From: Pirellulales bacterium
GTDB lineage: Bacteria > Planctomycetota > Planctomycetia > Pirellulales > JAICIG01
Assembly: GCA_025927475.1 (NCBI GenBank)
Contig: JAICLL010000022.1
Span: 1-53,099, forward strand
Length of the DNA: 53,099 bases
Direction of reading: 5' to 3'
The notes below the pieces were generated by a model. The model had not been told where the DNA came from and ran no database searches. It worked only from the letters and a program-made list of their open reading frames with translations. The translations under genes were made by a program, and so were the position numbers. Shown here piece by piece: positions 8,944 through 16,757 of the stretch (its first letter is position 1; every line of letters begins with the position of its first letter).

Positions 8944-9831
8944 ATGCAATCCATCGACTACATCTATCGCTTCGACCCCGAAAACCCGTCGGCCAAGCCG
9001 TCTCCGCCGGACCCCGCCGCCGCCAAGCGAGCTTTGGAAAACGGCAACCGCACCTTTTCACAGTGGATGGAAAGCTGCGCAGCCAATACGCCTTCTCCCG
9101 ATCCGTCGCGGTTTGTGGTGATGTGCAACGCCTGGGAAATGGGCGTACAGCGAGTTGGCGACGCACCGCCGAAGCCCAATCCCTTCGCCGTGGTCGTCGG
9201 CTGCTCCGACCCGCGCGTGCCCACCGAAATGCTCTTCGGTCAGGGTTTTAATGATCTGTTCGTGATTCGCGTGGCCGGAAATGTGTTGGGCAGCGAATGC
9301 CTGGGAAGCATTGACTTCGCGCTCTCGGCGTTGCGCGAGAGCGTCAAGGTGCTGGTGGTACTGGGGCACAGCGGATGTGGCGCCGTCACCGGCGCCGTCG
9401 ATGCCTATTTGCAGCCGCCGCGGTTCTGGTCGAAAGCCATCTCGCCCAACTTGCGTGCGATCGAGCAGCGCATCTTTGTGGCCGTGCGCGAGGCGGCCAA
9501 CGGCCTGGAGCAAGTTTGGGGCAGCGACGCCAAGCAGCAGCCCGGCTTCCGCGAGGCCCTGGTCGATGCGGCCGTTGGCATCAACGCGGCCCAGGCCGCC
9601 CTCGATTTGCGGCAAGAAGTCGAGCGAGCTGGCACTACCGGAATCGAGGTGCTCTATGGCATCTACAATCTTTCCACGCATCGCGTGACCAGCCCGCTGC
9701 AAGGCGAGGAAGCTGCCGGCGAAGCGCGTAGCCAGCTCGATTACGCCCCCACGAACCCCAGCGACTTTAATCGGCTGGCGGTCGTCGTCGCCGAGCAGCT
9801 CCTGCGGAAGCGTAAGCAGCGGATAAATTAA
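8944..9831 (+). CDS. Beta-class carbonic anhydrase
   Basis: Interconverts CO2 and bicarbonate with a zinc ion. The zinc ligands and catalytic dyad are readable: C87-S-D89-P-R91 and H142-S-G-C145, the standard CxDxR and HxxC motifs, with AGN at 111-113. The length of 295 residues is long for the class (usually about 200-230) because of an N-terminal extension of about 75 residues and an acidic loop near the C-terminus (PLQGEEAAGEARSQ). No signal peptide is visible, so it is expected in the cytoplasm. It follows the diheme cytochrome by 18 bp on the same strand. The C-terminus is basic (LLRKRKQRIN). Confidence 0.93.
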   Translation: MQSIDYIYRFDPENPSAKPSPPDPAAAKRALENGNRTFSQWMESCAANTPSPDPSRFVVMCNAWEMGVQRVGDAPPKPNPFAVVVGCSDPRVPTEMLFGQGFNDLFVIRVAGNVLGSECLGSIDFALSALRESVKVLVVLGHSGCGAVTGAVDAYLQPPRFWSKAISPNLRAIEQRIFVAVREAANGLEQVWGSDAKQQPGFREALVDAAVGINAAQAALDLRQEVERAGTTGIEVLYGIYNLSTHRVTSPLQGEEAAGEARSQLDYAPTNPSDFNRLAVVVAEQLLRKRKQRIN

Positions 9832-9885
9832 GAGCAGCCGACCGGTGGCTGGGGCAGAGCCTGGCCCCTTCAAACTCGCTTTGCG

Positions 9886-11595
9886 ATGAGTGAAAACAAG
9901 TCTCGCAACGCCGCTTCGCCGGCGCGCAGCACCGACGCGGTCGCGCGAGGCTGGACCAAATGGCTTTGGCTGGCTGCCTTTCTCGCGCTGGCGTTCCTGG
10001 TCGGCTGCGTGCAAATTGACGACCCCGACATCTGGTGGCACCTTCGCACCGGACAGTTGATCTATCAGCGGGGAGAAATCCCTTGCACCGATTGGTTCAC
10101 CTACACCAATCCCGATAGTCCCTGGATCGACCTTCATTGGGGCTTCCAGCTTGTGGCCGCGGCGGTTTGGTCTTTGGGAGGCGCGCCCGCGCTGGTGGTC
10201 TTCAAAAGCCTGCTGGGCGCGATCACATTCGCCATTGCCTTTTCGGCCAGCCGCCGCGACTGGCCGGCCTGGCAGGGCGTGGCCTGCTGGTTGCCCTCGC
10301 TCATCATCTATGAGGGCCGCAACCTGGTGCGCCCCGAAATGTTCACCTTCTTGTTTCTCGCCGCCGAGTTGGCCATTGTGTTTCACGCGCGGCGCTCGCC
10401 GCGGTTGCTTTGGTTACTGCCGGTGATTCAGGTTTTATGGATCAATATGCACGGGCTATTCGTGCTGGGGCTGATCATCTGGGTCTGCTTCTTGGCCGGG
10501 GAATTCATCGGCGGATGGACACAATCGGTCGAGGCGTCAAGCCGCTGGCGCCTGAACCGCCTCGCCGGGCAGGTTCAGCCGAACGACGATCTCAAGTCGC
10601 GCTGGGGCCTCTGGCTTTTGGTGACGGTGCTGATGGCGGCCGCTACGCTGCTGAATCCCTACGGCGTCGACGGCGCGCTCTTTCCCGTGACGCTGTTCAG
10701 GCGGATTCAAGGCGCCGATCATCCCTTCTATACGCAGTTTTCCGCCGAGTTTCGCGGCTTTCCCGAGTTCCTGGAAACCTACGGTGTCGCTGGGCTTTTG
10801 GGCAATCTCACCACCCTGAGCCTGGTCGTACTTTTCGCGCTTGGCCTGTTGAGTTTCGTACCGCTGGTGGCGCGGCGCAAGCTGCGCTGGTTTCGCGCCT
10901 TGGTTTTCGCGGCGTTTGCCTACCTGGCCTGGCAGGCGAGCAGAAACAGTGTGCTGTTCGCGTTGGTGGGCGGCGTGGTGCTGCGGGCGAACCTGGCAGA
11001 ATGCATCGCGCCCAGTCCCCCGCGCTCGGAGCGGAGATTCCACCTGGGACCGGTGGCGTTGGCGGCGGTGCTCGGCTTCTTGTTCATCGGCGTGCCGCTC
11101 GATTTGCTCACGGTTCATCGCGCGGCTGAAATCCCGCGGCTGTTCGGCCTGGGCGAAGTGCCCGGCGTCTTCGCCCACGGCGCTGCCGAGTTCCTGGGCC
11201 GCGACGGAATGCCGCGGCGCTGCTATGCGCTGGATGAAGGCGCCGCGGCGGTCTACATCTTTCACAACGGGCCGGAGCGAAAGGTGTTTGCCGATGCCCG
11301 GTTGGAGGTCAATACTCGCCGCACACTCGAACGTTATTTGGAAATCGAACGACGGCTTGCCATGTCCGACCCGCGATTGATCGAAAGCCTCACCGAGGGC
11401 ATTGCACCCGCGCCGGACAGTAGGGTCGAAGTTCCGGCCCTGCTCATCAGTCTGCAATACCTGGTCCGCAATCCGCCGCTGGCCCAAGGCATCGCCCGGC
11501 TGAAGACGTATCGCACGGTTTATGTTGATGACGTGGCGATGGTGCTCATCGAAGAGCGTCAGGCGGAGCGGCTGAAGCTGCCGCGGGCGGAGTGA
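9886..11595 (+). CDS. Polytopic inner-membrane protein with DIWWHLRTG motif (GT-C-like)
   Basis: A 569-residue protein with a short polar N-terminus, then about ten hydrophobic helices to about residue 410, and a soluble C-terminal domain of about 150 residues. The first periplasmic loop has VQIDDPDIWWHLRTGQLIYQRGEIPCTDWFTYT; a D-x-W-W-H-L-x-T-G motif in this position is characteristic of a family of membrane proteins that resemble GT-C glycosyltransferases or oligosaccharyl-transferase-like enzymes. The Asp in the first loop is the kind of residue used for catalysis in GT-C enzymes, but no activity is established here. The start ATG at 9886 lacks a clear ribosome site. It may be read with the next membrane protein. 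Confidence 0.75.
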   Translation: MSENKSRNAASPARSTDAVARGWTKWLWLAAFLALAFLVGCVQIDDPDIWWHLRTGQLIYQRGEIPCTDWFTYTNPDSPWIDLHWGFQLVAAAVWSLGGAPALVVFKSLLGAITFAIAFSASRRDWPAWQGVACWLPSLIIYEGRNLVRPEMFTFLFLAAELAIVFHARRSPRLLWLLPVIQVLWINMHGLFVLGLIIWVCFLAGEFIGGWTQSVEASSRWRLNRLAGQVQPNDDLKSRWGLWLLVTVLMAAATLLNPYGVDGALFPVTLFRRIQGADHPFYTQFSAEFRGFPEFLETYGVAGLLGNLTTLSLVVLFALGLLSFVPLVARRKLRWFRALVFAAFAYLAWQASRNSVLFALVGGVVLRANLAECIAPSPPRSERRFHLGPVALAAVLGFLFIGVPLDLLTVHRAAEIPRLFGLGEVPGVFAHGAAEFLGRDGMPRRCYALDEGAAAVYIFHNGPERKVFADARLEVNTRRTLERYLEIERRLAMSDPRLIESLTEGIAPAPDSRVEVPALLISLQYLVRNPPLAQGIARLKTYRTVYVDDVAMVLIEERQAERLKLPRAE

Positions 11596-11708
11596 GATGC
11601 AATATGAAATCGTAAAAAGCGAGCAACAGGAGACAGGCCCGGTTGACCCGTCCCGGCCAGACGCGCTACACTGCCCATTGGCCCTTTCCGCTATTCCGAA
11701 AATCGCGC

Positions 11709-12359
11709 ATGGACGGCTTTCGCTTGTGTGTGGCCCTGGTGCCGCTGGCTCTCTACCTGCTGGTTTTGGCGGGCGTGAACCTTGCGCGCCGCCCCATCTT
11801 GGTGACCGGCGCCCGCGATTTGGCGGCGCTGGGGGTGGCGGTGTCGGGCCTGATTGTCATCGGCCCCATCGAGCTGCTGCTGCCCGAAGATGCGATTCAT
11901 GTCTACCAAGCCTATGTCTGGCTGTTGCTGTTGGCGATGTATGCGCTGGGCGTGGCGCTGATCGCGCTGGTGGCTCGTCCGCGGTTGATCATTTACAACT
12001 TTTCGGTGGAGCAGTTGCGCCCGCTGCTGGCGGGCATGATCGACGAGCTCGACGCAGATGCGCGTTGGGCGGGCGCCAGCCTGGCGCTGCCCACGCTGCG
12101 CGTTGAGCTGCACCTAGAGCCTGGCCCAGCGACGCGCAATGTCTCGCTGGTGGCGACCGCCGCTGAACAAAGCTTCGCCGGCTGGCGCAAATTGGAGGCC
12201 GCGCTACGCGGCCGTCTGCGGCAAGCCGAATCGCCGCCAAACCCCTGGGGACTGGTGCTAGCGGCAAGCTCGCTGGTCATGCTGGCCGCTGTGGGCTGGC
12301 ACTTGGTGCTCGACCCCCAGGCCATTACCGCCGGCTTTCGGCAGATGTTGCGGCTTTAG
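11709..12359 (+). CDS. Membrane protein of unknown function
   Basis: A 216-residue protein with four predicted N-terminal membrane segments (RLCVALVPLALYLLVLAGV, AALGVAVSGLIVIGPIELLL, AYVWLLLLAMYALGVALIALV, among others), a soluble middle of about 85 residues, and a final hydrophobic helix (WGLVLAASSLVMLAAVGWHLVL). The frame is open from 11643, but MDGFRLCVA at 11709 is the natural start. I recognise no family. It follows the DIWWHLRTG membrane protein by 113 bp. Its stop overlaps the stop of a small ORF on the other strand. Confidence 0.7.
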   Translation: MDGFRLCVALVPLALYLLVLAGVNLARRPILVTGARDLAALGVAVSGLIVIGPIELLLPEDAIHVYQAYVWLLLLAMYALGVALIALVARPRLIIYNFSVEQLRPLLAGMIDELDADARWAGASLALPTLRVELHLEPGPATRNVSLVATAAEQSFAGWRKLEAALRGRLRQAESPPNPWGLVLAASSLVMLAAVGWHLVLDPQAITAGFRQMLRL

Positions 12360-12505
12360 CTTGCCGAAGCGTTTGGCTCGGCGCCGGGCGGCTTGAGCCG
12401 CTCAAACAAAGGCGGTCGGGGCCGTGCATGGGCAGTGTCGAACAGCCGCCGCAGCATGAGTCGGCCGATGCCGCGAGGGCGCGATCGGGTTGCTGGTGCG
12501 CTCAT
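12356..12505 (-). CDS. Small arginine-rich protein, 49 residues
   Basis: ATG at 12505 is preceded by AAAGGA with an 8-nt spacer, a good ribosome site. The product (MSAPATRSRPRGIGRLMLRR and onward) is basic and proline-rich with no membrane segment. The stop overlaps that of the convergent membrane protein. I do not recognise it. The ribosome site is the main support; arginine-rich frames also arise by chance in GC-rich DNA. Confidence 0.4.
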   Translation of the reverse strand: MSAPATRSRPRGIGRLMLRRLFDTAHARPRPPLFERLKPPGAEPNASAS

Positions 12506-12763
12506 GATTGAGGTCCTTTCGGGGCAGCCGAGGTTCATTCACCTTCATGGTCGATCGGGAACGCACCGGCGTGGCGTTCCACAACTCAAGCCTCTCCGGC
12601 GCACTCGCGCGCCCGCGCGTTCAGGATGGCGCGGCGGGCGCGCGAGATTGGCCGATGCGACCTTGGGTGAGCTCCGCCGCTCGGAACTCCGCGTGGCGTC
12701 ATGGCGGTCGGCCGGCGAACATTCCGGCCCGTTCCACCCGTGGCGAAAGCAAACCCCAGGTCG

Positions 12764-12970
12764 CTAGTTGGCTGGATACGCGGGGCTGACCACCGTCGGT
12801 CCCGGTAGGGCGTTGCCTTCCATCACGGGAGCATAGGGATCGGCGCAAGCATCGACCGCGGGCGCCGTCGTGCAGGGGTTGCACTGCGACCCGCGATTGA
12901 ACCAACGCCAGCACCCGCTCGCGCTAGCCGTCACCAGCGACAAAGTCGCTACGATCAATAGCCTCTTCAT
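12764..12970 (-). CDS. Small cysteine-containing lipoprotein, 68 residues
   Basis: The frame is open much further upstream, but MKRLLIVATLSLVTASASGC at 12970 has a strong ribosome site (GGAAAGGAAAAC) and a signal sequence ending in a lipobox-like A-S-G-C, with C20 as the acylated residue. The mature part has three more cysteines (C30, C33, C42) and a proline-rich tail. Likely attached to a membrane on the periplasmic side. Small secreted or lipid-anchored peptides like this are common in planctomycetes; the function is unknown. Confidence 0.65.
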   Translation of the reverse strand: MKRLLIVATLSLVTASASGCWRWFNRGSQCNPCTTAPAVDACADPYAPVMEGNALPGPTVVSPAYPAN

Positions 12971-13203
12971 GGCTTGTTTTCCTTTCCGAAGAATCGTTGC
13001 TGCCTGGCGAGGCTGCGGGTCAATCAACTCTACAACACGCCCCACGATGTGCAAACGCAACGAACGGATTTTTTTCGCATCACCTGCTTTCGCGCGGCAG
13101 CTTGCGAAACGGGAGGTAGACTTTGGTTGGCGGATTGCGCCTGCCCGGCAGGCGATGCGGACAACCACGGATTGGCAGCTCGATGCACGGTTGGCTCGAT
13201 GTA

Positions 13204-14313
13204 ATGGCTCGCGCTTCAGCACACCTGCTGGCGTTCCTGATGGCCGCGGCGATCTGCGCCGTTGGGGTATCGAAGGCCGACGAGCCGCTTTTTCCGCCAC
13301 CGGCCTTTGCCAGCCCCGATGGGCGCGGCTACCGCGCCGGCGATCTACCGGCGCCGCCGGACATTTCCACTGCTGAAGACGCGGCGCCCGCGGATGATCC
13401 ACCCGTCGCAAACCAGCTTTGGCTGGTCAACACCCGCCGCCTGCCCCGTGCCGGCCGGCAATCAGGCAAACCACCCGTGCCGCAGATCGAGCGCTACCAC
13501 ACCGACGGCGCCTGGTCGTCGGCCACGCTTACTGAACTCAACACCGCCTTCGACCCACGATTGGCCACCGTGCTGCTCGTGCATGGCAATCACACCGAAG
13601 AGGCGACCGCCATCTCCAAAGGTCTCGCGGCGTACCGAGCTTTGACCGAACCCTCGCCCGATGCTCGGCCCGTGAGGCTCTTGATCTGGTCGTGGCCGAC
13701 CGATTTTATTCCTGGCGGGGTGCGCCGCGACGCCCGCGTGAAAGCCGAATGGGCCGAAGACGAGGCATTCTATCTGGCCGGATTCGTGGCCGGACTCGAT
13801 CCTCGCGAGTCGGTGACGCTGGTTGGCTATAGTTTTGGCGCTCGGGTAATCTCCGGCGCGCTGCACTTGCTGGGCGGCGGAAAACTGGGCAAGCGGCAGC
13901 TCGCGACGGCCGCACCGCTCGACCGTGCACCGCTCGACCGTGCGCCGCTGAGGGCGGTGTTGCTGGCCGCGGCGGTCGACGACGATTGGTTGCTGCCGGG
14001 GCATCGGCATGGCAACGCCCTAGCGGCCGTCGAGCGGATGGTCGTCACCGTGAATCCGCAAGATCGCGTGCTGCGCTGGTACCGGTTCTTGGTGCCGCGC
14101 AGTCATGCCACCGCGCTGGGATCGCGTGGGGTGGTCAACCGGGCGGCGCTGGGCCGCCAGGGTCAGAAGTTGGTGCAATTGAATGCGCACCAAGCAGTCG
14201 GCGGGCAGCATGGTTGGACCAGCTACATTAGCTCGCCGGAAGTCGTCGCTCAGCTTCGACGCGAACTGGTAACGAGTTCCAGTCGCCGCCACCGCACCGC
14301 CAGCCGTCCATAG
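13204..14313 (+). CDS. Secreted alpha/beta hydrolase of unknown substrate
   Basis: MARASAHLLAFLMAAAICAVGVSKA is a signal peptide starting at ATG 13204; ATG 13183 in frame is an alternative. The body has a strand plus oxyanion loop (ATVLLVHGNHTEEATA) and a nucleophile elbow GYSFGARV with Ser at about residue 210. The later MVVTVNPQDRVLRWY would supply the Asp region and a His probably lies further on. The fold suggests esterase/lipase-type chemistry, resembling DUF900-like hydrolases. A 15-bp in-frame duplication around 13909-13950 makes APLDRAPLDRAPL in a surface loop. The gene lies alone between a small lipoprotein on the other strand and the tRNA gene. Confidence 0.72.
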   Translation: MARASAHLLAFLMAAAICAVGVSKADEPLFPPPAFASPDGRGYRAGDLPAPPDISTAEDAAPADDPPVANQLWLVNTRRLPRAGRQSGKPPVPQIERYHTDGAWSSATLTELNTAFDPRLATVLLVHGNHTEEATAISKGLAAYRALTEPSPDARPVRLLIWSWPTDFIPGGVRRDARVKAEWAEDEAFYLAGFVAGLDPRESVTLVGYSFGARVISGALHLLGGGKLGKRQLATAAPLDRAPLDRAPLRAVLLAAAVDDDWLLPGHRHGNALAAVERMVVTVNPQDRVLRWYRFLVPRSHATALGSRGVVNRAALGRQGQKLVQLNAHQAVGGQHGWTSYISSPEVVAQLRRELVTSSSRRHRTASRP

Positions 14314-14367
14314 ATCAGCTTTCCAGCCTGACGCGCGGCTTAGCTACGGCGAATATTGACTTGCGAT

Positions 14368-14438
14368 AGAGGCCGGTGGGAGTCGAACCCACTTCAACCG
14401 GGTTGCAGCCGGTTGCCTGGCCGTCTGGCTCCAGCCTC
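14368..14438 (-). tRNA. tRNA-Cys (GCA)
   Basis: A 71-nt cloverleaf can be folded by hand on the minus strand: acceptor GAGGCTG/CGGCCTC (one G-U pair), a 3-bp D stem GCC/GGC, anticodon stem ACCGG/CCGGT around the loop CTGCAAC with anticodon GCA, a 4-nt variable loop, and T arm GTGGG-TTCGACT-CCCAC. The discriminator base is T, as expected for tRNA-Cys. CCA is not encoded. It lies downstream of selB on the same strand. Confidence 0.93.
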
Positions 14439-14450
14439 TCGCCCCCCTGG

Positions 14451-14477
14451 GTGGTGATGTTCGCGGAACATCGCCAC
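14451..14477 (-). other. Stable hairpin upstream of tRNA-Cys
   Basis: GTGGTGATGTTC, a 3-nt GCG loop and GAACATCGCCAC form a 12-bp stem with one G-U pair, starting 12 bp upstream of the tRNA 5' end. There is no T-tract on either strand, so it may be a processing or Rho-assisted site rather than an intrinsic terminator. Confidence 0.5.
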
Positions 14478-14563
14478 GGGCGAAGATAGCATGTTCTATC
14501 GGTTATGGCGGCCTTACCGCTTGAATGTGCCAGCGAAATCGGCGATCAAACGCGGCGCCACTT

Positions 14564-14636
14564 GGTACCGTTCCCTAATCGGTTTTACTGAACAAGACCG
14601 GTAGTTCTCGCGTCCAGGCCCTGTAGGGAACGGACC
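14564..14636 (-). other. Structured element directly after selB
   Basis: Outer arms GGTACCGTTCCCTA and TAGGGAACGGACC pair with one bulge (10 bp uninterrupted). Inside, CGGTTTT (14580-14586) pairs with AAGACCG (14594-14600) around a 7-nt loop. The element begins 11 nt past the selB stop. It could be a 3'-UTR stem, a terminator of unusual form, or a remnant of a small mobile repeat. Confidence 0.45.
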
Positions 14637-14647
14637 GGAAGGTGCAT

Positions 14648-16561
14648 TCACGCCAGCACCCGCTGATCGCCTTGGCGGCGTGTAAAGCCCGTCCGGTCGA
14701 GGTATTCGCAGAGGGGCACCGCATATTTACGGCTGGTGCCCAGTAGCTCGCGAATCTGGCTCACCGTCAGCCCGCCGGCGGCTTTCAGCGGCTCTGCCAG
14801 CATGGCCTTCATCCGCCGTTCGTTTTCGGCGTGCAAATAAAGTCCGGGGGCAATTTCGACGAGCTCTCCTTCCGCCGCGGCCAGCGAGACCAATTGTCCC
14901 ACCACTTGCTGATTCTTACTGGCTTGCGCGCGTACCTCATCGACCGAGGGCGGTTGATAGCCCGACTGCCGATAGGTCTCAATGATCTGCGCCAGCAGCT
15001 TTTGCTCGTTGTTGGAGAGTTGCGGTCCACGGCCGGGCAGCGCCACGCCGCGCTCACCGGTCTGCAACCGGCCCGCGCGGTTCATGGCTGCTAACACCGC
15101 GTCGACCAGAGCGTCATCGCCAAGATAGCGGATGCGATTAACCAGCCGCGACCGATCGAGCATGGTTCGCAACGGGAATTGCTGGTGCTCTTTGACGAGC
15201 ATGGCTTCGATGCGGTCGAAAATCTCGCCGAGCGCGCGCCGCGCCACGCGCAGCGCGCGGCTGGGCGAAAGCTTCAGATCGACCAGGTCGCCGGTCCGCA
15301 AAAGCTCGTCGATGACTGCGGTGGCGTCGTTGACGCCGGCCGCCCGTGCCAAATCGCGCGGCTGCCATTCGCCGATGCCAATAAAATACAGCGCGGCTGC
15401 CGCCCGCGTCACTGGATCGGGCGAAGACAACTCGGCCAGCCGATCGAGCACGGCTGGCTCATTGCGGCGCAGCCGTGGTGCGTGCGGGTCGAGCACTACG
15501 CCGCCGCCCAGTGTGACGACCGGCGACTCGCTGCGAATTACCAGCGGCTGGCCCCAGACCGTGGCTGCCGGCTCACCCAGCAAAATCTGCGCGGGAGCAG
15601 TCTCGCCCGCTGACAGCCGATCGCGATCGACCAGCGACAGCGATGCAATAAACTCAGCAGTGCCTACGTGGCAGCGGACACGATCGCGATGCTTGAGTGG
15701 GCGCTCCGCGGTGGGCAGCAGGCTGATCCGTGCCGAAAGCAGCCGACTGGGCCTCAGGAAACCGGACGAGGCCAGCTCTTGGCCGCGCACAATCTGATCG
15801 TGATGAACGCCGGCCAGATTGATGGCCGCGCGTTGCCCGCGGTGTACCTCATCCGCCGGACGATCGTGATTTTGCAAACCGCGGACGCGCACGGGCACGC
15901 CACCCGGTTCGAGCGTCAACTCATCGCCCACTTTCGCCCCGCCGCTGGCGACGCTGCCGGTGACCACCGTGCCGTGGCCGGCGATGGTAAACGTGCGATC
16001 GATCGCCATGCGGAAGGGCCCGCCGATACGCTGGGCACGCGCCGAGCCGGCCGCGGCCAGCGCCGACGCTCGCAGCGCCTCGCACAGCCGGTCCAATCCT
16101 TCGCCCGACATGACGCTGGTGCGAATGAGCGGCGCCGACCGCAAAAAGGTGTCAGACACCAATTCGCGCACTTCAGCTTCGACCAACTCCAGCCAATCTG
16201 GCTCGGGCAAGTCGCATTTGGTCAGGGCGATGACCCCGTGTTCCAGCCCGAGCAGGCGAAGAATCTCCAGATGCTCGCGGGTCTGCGGTTTCACCGAGTC
16301 GTCTGCCGCCACCACCAGCAAGGCCAGATCGATGCCCGTGGCCCCGGCGAGCATATTGCGCACAAACCGCTCGTGGCCGGGCACATCGACAATGCCCAGC
16401 CGCACTTCGCCCAGCGCCAACTCGGCGAAGCCCAGGTCGATGGTGATGCCGCGCTGTTTTTCTTCGGGCAGCCGATCGGTATCGACGCCCGTCAGCGCCT
16501 TGACCAGCGACGTCTTGCCGTGGTCGATATGTCCGGCCGTGCCGAGAATCAGGTCGATCAT
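14648..16561 (-). CDS. selB: Selenocysteine-specific translation elongation factor SelB
   Basis: Delivers Sec-tRNA to UGA codons marked by a SECIS element. The start at 16561 gives the canonical [46 protein letters not shown]; seven codons of open frame upstream are less likely. G motifs: GHIDHGKT (10-17), DVPGHE, and TKCD. EF-Tu-like beta-barrel domains follow ([10 protein letters not shown]), and the last roughly 250 residues are the winged-helix repeats that bind SECIS RNA, ending in [21 protein letters not shown]. The length of 637 residues is full. selA, selD and tRNA-Sec are not in the window, and I found no selenoprotein candidate nearby. It is last in the ettA - small basic protein - selB operon. 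Confidence 0.95.
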   Translation of the reverse strand: MIDLILGTAGHIDHGKTSLVKALTGVDTDRLPEEKQRGITIDLGFAELALGEVRLGIVDVPGHERFVRNMLAGATGIDLALLVVAADDSVKPQTREHLEILRLLGLEHGVIALTKCDLPEPDWLELVEAEVRELVSDTFLRSAPLIRTSVMSGEGLDRLCEALRASALAAAGSARAQRIGGPFRMAIDRTFTIAGHGTVVTGSVASGGAKVGDELTLEPGGVPVRVRGLQNHDRPADEVHRGQRAAINLAGVHHDQIVRGQELASSGFLRPSRLLSARISLLPTAERPLKHRDRVRCHVGTAEFIASLSLVDRDRLSAGETAPAQILLGEPAATVWGQPLVIRSESPVVTLGGGVVLDPHAPRLRRNEPAVLDRLAELSSPDPVTRAAAALYFIGIGEWQPRDLARAAGVNDATAVIDELLRTGDLVDLKLSPSRALRVARRALGEIFDRIEAMLVKEHQQFPLRTMLDRSRLVNRIRYLGDDALVDAVLAAMNRAGRLQTGERGVALPGRGPQLSNNEQKLLAQIIETYRQSGYQPPSVDEVRAQASKNQQVVGQLVSLAAAEGELVEIAPGLYLHAENERRMKAMLAEPLKAAGGLTVSQIRELLGTSRKYAVPLCEYLDRTGFTRRQGDQRVLA

Positions 16562-16599
16562 GGGCTTCTGAGCGGAAGGCAACTAGGCACACTATCCCT

Positions 16600-16743
16600 T
16601 CAGCCCTTGCGTTTTTTCTTTTTCGCAACGGGCTTTTTCTTGGCCGTCTGCTTTGTGCCGCTGGCCGGTTGTTTCTTGCCGCCGAAAATATTTTCCCAGC
16701 CCGCCGCGAACTTTTTGGTCGAACCGGTGTGCGTCAACGTCAT
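16600..16743 (-). CDS. Small lysine-rich basic protein between ettA and selB, 47 residues
   Basis: ATG at 16743 has GGAG with a 7-nt spacer. The product starts MTLTHTGSTKKFAAGWENIF and then GGKKQPASG, ending in a lysine tail (KQTAKKKPVAKKKKRKG). The non-low-complexity N-terminal half, with KKFAAGWENIFGGKK, argues for a real protein. The ettA stop at 16758 is 14 bp upstream and the selB start at 16561 is 38 bp downstream, all on one strand. The lysine tail suggests RNA or ribosome binding, in keeping with two ribosome-acting neighbours; that function is inference. It is easily missed by gene callers because of its length. Confidence 0.68.
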   Translation of the reverse strand: MTLTHTGSTKKFAAGWENIFGGKKQPASGTKQTAKKKPVAKKKKRKG

Positions 16744-16757
16744 CACGTTTCTCCGAC

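Noticed and set aside
7534..10386. Two long minus-strand open frames (471 and 442 residues)
   Set aside because: They lie opposite the cytochrome and carbonic anhydrase genes, which have heme and zinc motifs; these frames have none.
14451..14636. tRNA-Sec next to selB
   Set aside because: No GGTTCGA-type T arm, no UCA anticodon and no long acceptor/variable arm could be folded in this stretch.
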